Shown here: in pieces, positions 58,212-64,000 of the stretch
How the letters are laid out: every line of letters starts with the position of its first letter
Position numbering within the stretch: position 1 is the stretch's first letter
Source: Benincasa hispida
Taxonomy: Eukaryota; Streptophyta; Magnoliopsida; Cucurbitales; Cucurbitaceae
NCBI RefSeq assembly: GCF_009727055.1
Contig: NC_052350.1
Location: 389,569 to 453,568 of the forward strand
Length of the DNA: 64,000 nucleotides
Direction of reading: 5' to 3'
Notes under the pieces: model-generated
The model's database searches: none
Seen by the model: the letters and a program-made list of their open reading frames with translations, nothing else
What the model was told of the DNA's origin: nothing
Program-made: the position numbers and the translations under genes

Positions 58212-59195
58212 ATTTCTTCATAGTCTACTCTCTCAACCTGAGAATAAGCCTTTGCTACTAGTCTAACCTTAAAGGTTTGCACCTTTCCATCTACACCTAG
58301 TTTCCTCTTATAGATCCATTTGCAACCTATGGATTTAACTCTATCAGGTTAATCTATAAGTTCCTAAAAAAATTTGGAGTGCATAGACTCAATTTCTTGA
58401 TCCATGGATTTGATCCATTCATCTTTGTCAACAACAACTATTACCTTCTTATAAGACAATAGATCCTCAACCTTATCATCTGATAAGACGGTTTGAGTTT
58501 CTGTTAAACCCAAATAGCGAGTAGGTTGGGTTACAATCCTCCTATTACATCGAGACTCTCTCAACACTTGAGAAGGATGTGTTTGACTAGATGAAGCAAC
58601 CTTAACAACTCTTGTTGAAGTGCTAGCCTCTTCAACAACTCTTGTTGAAGTTTTAGTAGTTTCTCTGAAAATTTCATTTAATACGAGTTAACTCGATTGC
58701 TTATGTTCTCTAATGTGGTTTTCTTCTAAGAAAGTAGCATTTTTCGATATAAATACTTTGTTTTCTTTTGGATCAAAGAACATACCATCTCTCGTTTCTT
58801 TAGAATAACCTATAAATAAGCATAATCTTTAACGTGGTTGCAATTTCTTTGGATTTTCCACAAGCATATGTGCTGGATATCCTCAAAACCTGAGATGTCG
58901 TAAACTACTTTTACGACCTCTCCATAATTCAAAAGGTGTTCTAGTAACACTCTTTGATGGAACATGGTTAAAAAGGTAAGCTGTAGTTTCCACTACATAA
59001 CCCTAGAATGAGATAGGTAGAGAAGCATAGCTCATCATAGAGCGAACCATATCTAATAGGGTTCTATTTCTCCTTTCTGATACACCTTCTTGTTAAGATG
59101 TACTAGATGTTGAGAGTTTAGATGTGTTTCCATGTTCTATCATATAGTTATGAAATTCAATATCCATGTACCCTCCACCTTGATCTGAAAAGGTC
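58212..59195 (-). pseudogene. Copia A linker and integrase part, beyond the Copia B insertion
   Basis: Resumes Copia A exactly where 42132 left off (TTTCTTCATAGTCTACTC). It contains the RT-proximal linker, with the open segment 58364-58567 (VVDKDEWIKSMDQEIESM). Around 58690-59190 is the integrase C-terminal and core region, matching Copia B at about 45916-46430. Many stops. It ends near 59195; the PBS-side rest of Copia A (gag and 5' LTR) is not present in the window. Confidence 0.7.
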
Positions 59196-59219
59196 TGCCC
59201 TGACCTTAAGGATAGCTAA

Positions 59220-59975
59220 TGATAAATACTCTTGCATTTCTTTAGTGATTTTTTGGTAGTTTTTTACCTCCTAATTGGAAGGCCCAGATTTTTTTTTGCG
59301 AGCATGGATAAACACACTCATCAAATGGAGTTGCACTTCTAAAGATGATAGCGACGGGGTGCTTTGTTGCCATTTCTTTGTCGATCTTTGATTTTGTGTA
59401 TTTAGTTAACCTTTTCCTCTTTGTTGAGGATTTTGAACGTAGTTCACATGTTTAAATGATGGTAGTGACACCTGGCTAATAATGTTCTACCCCAAGCTGA
59501 TCTCATGCATTTCATCTTCTCTTCTTGTGGAATCATGCTTCTGCATCATTTTATAATCCTTCTATTTTTTTACTACACTCTCAATTCTTTCTCCTATTTT
59601 TATAATGTCATAAAAGTTTGTTGAGACAATTTTGATCATTTTATCATAGTATGGAGCACTTAGAGTACTTATAAATATTGGTGATATTTCCTTATTAGTT
59701 ACTAGAGGCTGCTCTTAAGTAGCCATTTTTTCTACATCTTTGAGTAAATTTCTTAAAAGTATCTATTCCTTATCCATATATTGGAGATTTAAATGGTCTA
59801 AGGCCAAATGAATATTATGCTTGTATTGTTTCTATACTTGTGCACTTGAGAGTTATATAATTGCATGTACTAATGAGCAGCTGAGCCAATTAGGTTATCT
59901 TTTTATGAGCAAACAACTAAAGGGAGAGGTGAGATCAGTAGGTGTACCAGAACATCTCTACTAGGTTGACACCTT
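59220..59975 (-). pseudogene. Gypsy gag remnant, first part
   Basis: The minus-strand translation in shifted frames resembles the middle of a Gypsy gag (pieces such as MIKIV...NFYDIIKIGERIE near 59580-59640 and a KHDSTR-like stretch near 59530-59550). It has no intact frame. It abuts Copia A at about 59195-59220, with no clear target duplication. It is interrupted at 59980 by a solo LTR. Confidence 0.45.
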
Positions 59976-59980
59976 CTTAG

Positions 59981-62036
59981 TGTTGGGGTTGATGTCCTAA
60001 AATCTCGTGTCCTGTAGTTTGTAAACAGTTTGTACGAACGCTTGTGTTGTATAATATATGATATTTACTTCACATCTTGTATTTAGCTTAGTTGCTTTTT
60101 TTATTTGCTTTTCCACAAACTAATAAACATAAAATTTCTGATTATCTATATGTGACTCAAGCATGTATTTGGTGACATACAATGGATCATGTCTTGAATG
60201 ATAACCAAAATGGTCTATAGTATATGAATATAGGAGGAAACCTTATCCTGGTAATGCTACAGATGCGGCCCGGTTTGTGGAATGGTCACAAGTGTTGTGA
60301 CTTGTCACAGATGATTTGATCCTGATCATTCGTGTTGGGGATATGCGAACGGGGGCGTTCTATAGAAAGAGTTTGTATAAGGCCTGACCATGAAGTGTTA
60401 ACGTCTCGTTATATAACACCATTCATGACAAAGACTTCACTTCACTAGGATGACCATAGATAACATGACCTCAATCCCAAGTGAGTTGGGAACTCCTGCC
60501 ATTGAGGGCGGTCCTTTAATTTGTATGGGTACGAGTGGCCAGGTCGCCGATTCAAACCTACCATTTTGGGGATTCATCTAATTCCCCGAGGCAAGGGTAA
60601 GTAGATAGATTGCTCCCTTAAGGGCTGATTCCGGGGCTTGAACGATGTGGCGCCGCACACCTTCTCTTGACCCGAGAGGTGTTCACACATAGTTGGACTA
60701 TGTTGTATTGTTCATTAGAGGAATCAGTGGTACTTAAGGAGTGAGATGTAACTACAGGGGCAAAACGGTAATTTGGCCCAACTGTACTTACGAACATCTG
60801 TAAAGGGTCATCATACTCATGATTGGTTATATCCGATGGACACAGAAATATATTTATGGTAAGAAGAGTTCAGCTATTGGTCTTTAGTGGAATGTTTGAC
60901 ATTTAACGGATGGTGGATCTCGTGGCTAAAGAGTTTAATCAGCTTTTCACGCACCGTTGGAGCTTCGAGCCACAGGTCCATTAGGTTCTCTAGGTAGCTT
61001 GGATAAAGTAGAGAATCAGTGTTTGAGTTAATTTAAAATGTTCAAATTGATAAGAGGAAGTTCGATTATATATGATATAATTGGCTAAATATATGGATAC
61101 ATTATTTTGGAGGAAATTAGATATAAATATGAATTATATCAAGAAGATGAGAAAATATTATAGTCGATATGCGATATCAAACTATAGGGTAAAAATATAA
61201 TATGATTATATTTATTAATATTTTAATTGGTTAATTATATGAAAATTAATCCAAAAATCACGTTCGGACGTGCGTGAGTGGGGTAGCTTCGGTTATTGTA
61301 ATCGATGAATTAAAATGAAATTTAGTTTCATTTTGAATGGTTCGTCCAAAAATAAAAAAAAGAGAGCGCGTTGGTGAATCGTAATTGACCGCTTAAGTAA
61401 ATCGAGAGCCTATACGATAGTCGTTCTGCACTTAGACGATCGTTCACCTCGCGTCTAAACTACGCACGCTAGTTCCTACACGATTGGATAGCTTCCCTAA
61501 GCGATCGTATAGTGTACCGAGTTTGCTAAACGACCGTATACCATTTCCTAAACGATCGTTCAATAAAATCTACACTATCGTTCAGTAAAATCTACACGAT
61601 CGTGTAGTTTCTCATAAACGATAAGCATTGTGCTATACGATAGCGTCTTCTTCCCTCCCACTTGCTTATCACTTACACGATAGGTTCATCCTCTTTCCTC
61701 TACCAAATTCACAAAAGACCACGCTTTAGGTTCTCACTTCGAGAATACCTGGGGCTCTTTTCTAATGGTGTCGTCCCCGCGGTGTTCGTGTTCGTGCGAT
61801 TGTTCAGGCGTTGGTTGATTGGGTAGAGGTTTCTGCTGCATTGAGTTCCGAAGTTTGAAGAACGTCTTCAATTAGTATGGCAACTCTCTCCCTTATTTAT
61901 TTTTGTTCAAAGCATGCGGTTAATTGACTATTTGTTTGCATAATTGTGCGTTTGAATGTATATTGTGTATTTCGGTCACTATGAAATTGGAGCGATCCAA
62001 ACATGCTCATGGAACTCTTCGGTAAGAGATCCTTCA
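59981..62036 (+). mobile_element. Solo LTR (2056 bp) interrupting the Gypsy relic
   Basis: Perfect CTTAG duplication (59976-59980, 62037-62041). Starts TGTTGGGGTTGATG and ends GATCCTTCA, so TG...CA. It is closely related, in opposite orientation, to the solo LTR at 54135-58040, and less closely to the Copia B LTRs (shared GGCGCC(A/G)CA, CAAAACGGTAA and GGTCATC segments). No internal sequence remains. Confidence 0.9.
61380..61690. repeat. Array of ACGATCGT/CTAAACGATCG motifs in the solo LTR
   Basis: About a dozen words based on CTA(A/C)ACGATCGT, ACACGATCGTGTAG and CTATACGATAG in both orientations within 300 bp, in an otherwise AT-rich LTR. Same class as 54560-54795 in the related LTR. Confidence 0.75.
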
Positions 62037-62041
62037 CTTAG

Positions 62042-62640
62042 TGCCTTCATCAGACCCCATACCTAATAGAGAATAAATTCATAATGAACTAATGCCAGTT
62101 GGACTACTGTGAATGACATGAATCAATAGTTTGTCATTATTGAGTGGGCAAATGTCTTTCAGCAGTACACGGCGAAATGACTTCTGGGTCAACTGCTTCA
62201 TTATACTTTTCAAAATTTGGCATCTTGAATTTAGTTGGTGATACCCGAGACTAGAACAGTTGTGTCGCTTCAATTCATTCGTAAATATTGGTGTCTTCTA
62301 TTGCACAATATCTCTCTTTTAGAAACTTTAATCTTTCCCTATTGCCTACATCTTTAAAAGTCTTCTTGTAGGCGCTCATGCGTAGAGTGGACACTGAATC
62401 ATTCAAATGGCTCACTTGCTATAAAGCGTGACTGTAGTCTTGTGCAGAAAATGTATCCAGTCCTACTAATAATGGATTTAGTAGGTTTTTATGGGTTATC
62501 AAAAGTTGGTTCTGTACCAATCTTGCTTGTCTTAATGCCCCTACTAATGGTCTATCCTTAACCACTTGTCCTTTTAACTCTTGGACATCCTTTCTGATTG
62601 CTTGCACTTGGCTAGTGAATTCTTCCATGACCTTAGTTTT
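62042..62640 (-). pseudogene. Gypsy gag-like remnant, second part
   Basis: Continuation of the relic beyond the solo LTR. The open segment 62419-62628 (MEEFTSQVQAIRKDVQELKGQ) could be a gag N-terminus with a coiled-coil-like start. 62079-62273 is another short frame without a clear domain. Joined in register with 59975 only through the CTTAG duplication. The lineage is uncertain. Confidence 0.4.
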
Positions 62641-64000
62641 CCTTTTAGTCCAATAATGATAGAGAGAGTATAGATCATTTAAGCTATTTTATAAAAATTT
62701 CGACTCTTTTAATCTTTTTAAAGAAAGAGAATAGTTCAATTATTCGAAGTTGTTTACTAGTATGAGGTGTATGCATGTGAGATCTCACCAACCATGCAAC
62801 AATTATAAAAGCCTAATGTGAACCAAATTCATTAATATTTCAAAAAGAAATTACTAAATGTAATGGCTAGTAAGATTTTTTCTAAACAACATGCTAACAA
62901 ACAGTGACATAACATACAAATGAGTGTTTATAAACATAAGATTATGCATGATAATGAAGTGACTATCAATGTTAGAACATGCAATTAAATAATGAAACAA
63001 TAGCAATAGAAAAAGATGCATAACATAACCTATAATATATATTAAGAAGCCACAAGTTCTAGAAAGAATTTCTTTTTTTTTTTTACAATTATATCCAATC
63101 TTTAATTCATATATTTACAAAAATGCCATTAACAAAACAATTAGTTCGTTAATTATTAAAAGTGCAATAAAAATATTTAATAATAATTTAATTATTAAAA
63201 GTGTAACTTTCTATGAGGAATGGTGTAACCTCATTTTCTTTGATAATTTGCAAATATTAACAAAATCCAATGGAAAAATGGTCATATGAGATGAAAAACT
63301 AATTAATAGTTAGCAAATATCACCCAAAAAAAAAAAGTTTATGAAACCGTAAAATTTAATTATTTACTAAACATATCGTAATTTAAAAGCTTCTTTCTTT
63401 TGATTAATTAGTTACTTTTGCTTTCTTTTTTTTTTTTTTAGCCAATTAGTCACATTTATTTTATGGCTATCAAGTAAAATGTAAATTTATTTTAAGAAAA
63501 ACTGGAGATAAACATATATTGCTTTTCCTTTTCGTTATTTTCTTTAGTTATTTTTTCATTTTGAAATATTTGTCTCCTTTAATATTCGAATGTTATAAGA
63601 AATTTAATATGTTTACGGTTTCTTATAACATTATTTGAAACACTTTTCTGAAAAATAGAAGAAATAAAAATAAACACTCTTGTGATTTTATTTTTACATG
63701 CTAATTTTATTTAAATCTAAAATAATTTTTATGTATTTTTTAATATTAATATAATACTGAAAAAAACTTTTATCAAGTTATATTAATTATTATCAAATAC
63801 ATATTCTTTTTCAAACAAATATGGTTGAATGAATAGTTCAATTTTCTTAGAAATATATTTTTTGAAAATGAATAAAAAAAACTTTATAATACATCCAAGG
63901 AATTACTAAAATGTTAATTGATTAAGAAAATAAAAATTGGAAATTAAATTTATTGTTCAATTTTCATGCAATTGGGATAAATATATAATGTTTCAAAATC
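62641..64000. other. AT-rich intergenic DNA
   Basis: No gene, transposon end or structured repeat that I can support. Short T and A runs at about 63070-63084, 63325-63336 and 63427-63439. Confidence 0.5.

Overview
The window is plant nuclear DNA from a eudicot: AT-rich, with spliced GT-AG genes, Copia, Gypsy, CACTA and hAT elements, and an integrated Caulimoviridae-like sequence. The Copia gag-pol family and its long LTRs resemble those I know from cucurbit genomes (melon and cucumber type). Cucurbitaceae is therefore the likely source, as an inference. Only two intact protein-coding genes can be supported.

Layout. 1-1201: upstream sequence with a pyrimidine-rich tandem repeat. 1202-11096 (+): a complete 16-exon homologue of TOUGH (TGH), a G-patch/SURP RNA-processing protein; all exon joins keep frame and give 1002 residues. 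11097-17000: AT-rich intergenic DNA with diverged repeats and a hAT-like element. 17000-23060 (-): a decayed endogenous pararetrovirus with movement, coat, protease, reverse transcriptase/RNase H and downstream ORF regions and a 35S-like TATA region. The polymerase core is missing. 23100-24050 (+): a truncated Copia LTR/gag relic. 24911-25405 (-): an intact single-exon calmodulin-like gene of the CML15/16 type. 27470-28520 (+): a broken F-box gene. 31600-35600: a Gypsy relic carrying a solo LTR and a hAT MITE.

35640-62640 is a nested transposon stack. An old minus-strand Copia element (A) is cut in its reverse transcriptase by a 4.5 kb CACTA element (37581-42070). Only 62 bp further on it is cut again by a second minus-strand Copia element (B, 42133-58211). 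Copia B carries a Gypsy-type solo LTR in its gag (47578-50265) and another solo LTR in its 5' LTR (54135-58040). That LTR holds a third solo LTR (55709-57523). A Gypsy gag relic beyond Copia A is split by one more solo LTR (59981-62036). Target-site duplications support most boundaries, so the order of insertion can be read directly.

Two features bear on assembly quality. A perfect back-to-back pair of 19-bp Tn5 mosaic ends (39722-39759) matches the Nextera mate-pair junction adapter and sits where a transposase domain is cut off. A run of ten Ns (43467-43476) lies where the two Copia B LTRs stop matching. I found no RNA genes, CRISPR arrays or cellular multi-gene systems. The main interest is the nested architecture, the CACTA element with an Ulp1-type peptidase region, the viral relic, the palindrome-rich LTR arrays and the adapter artefact.
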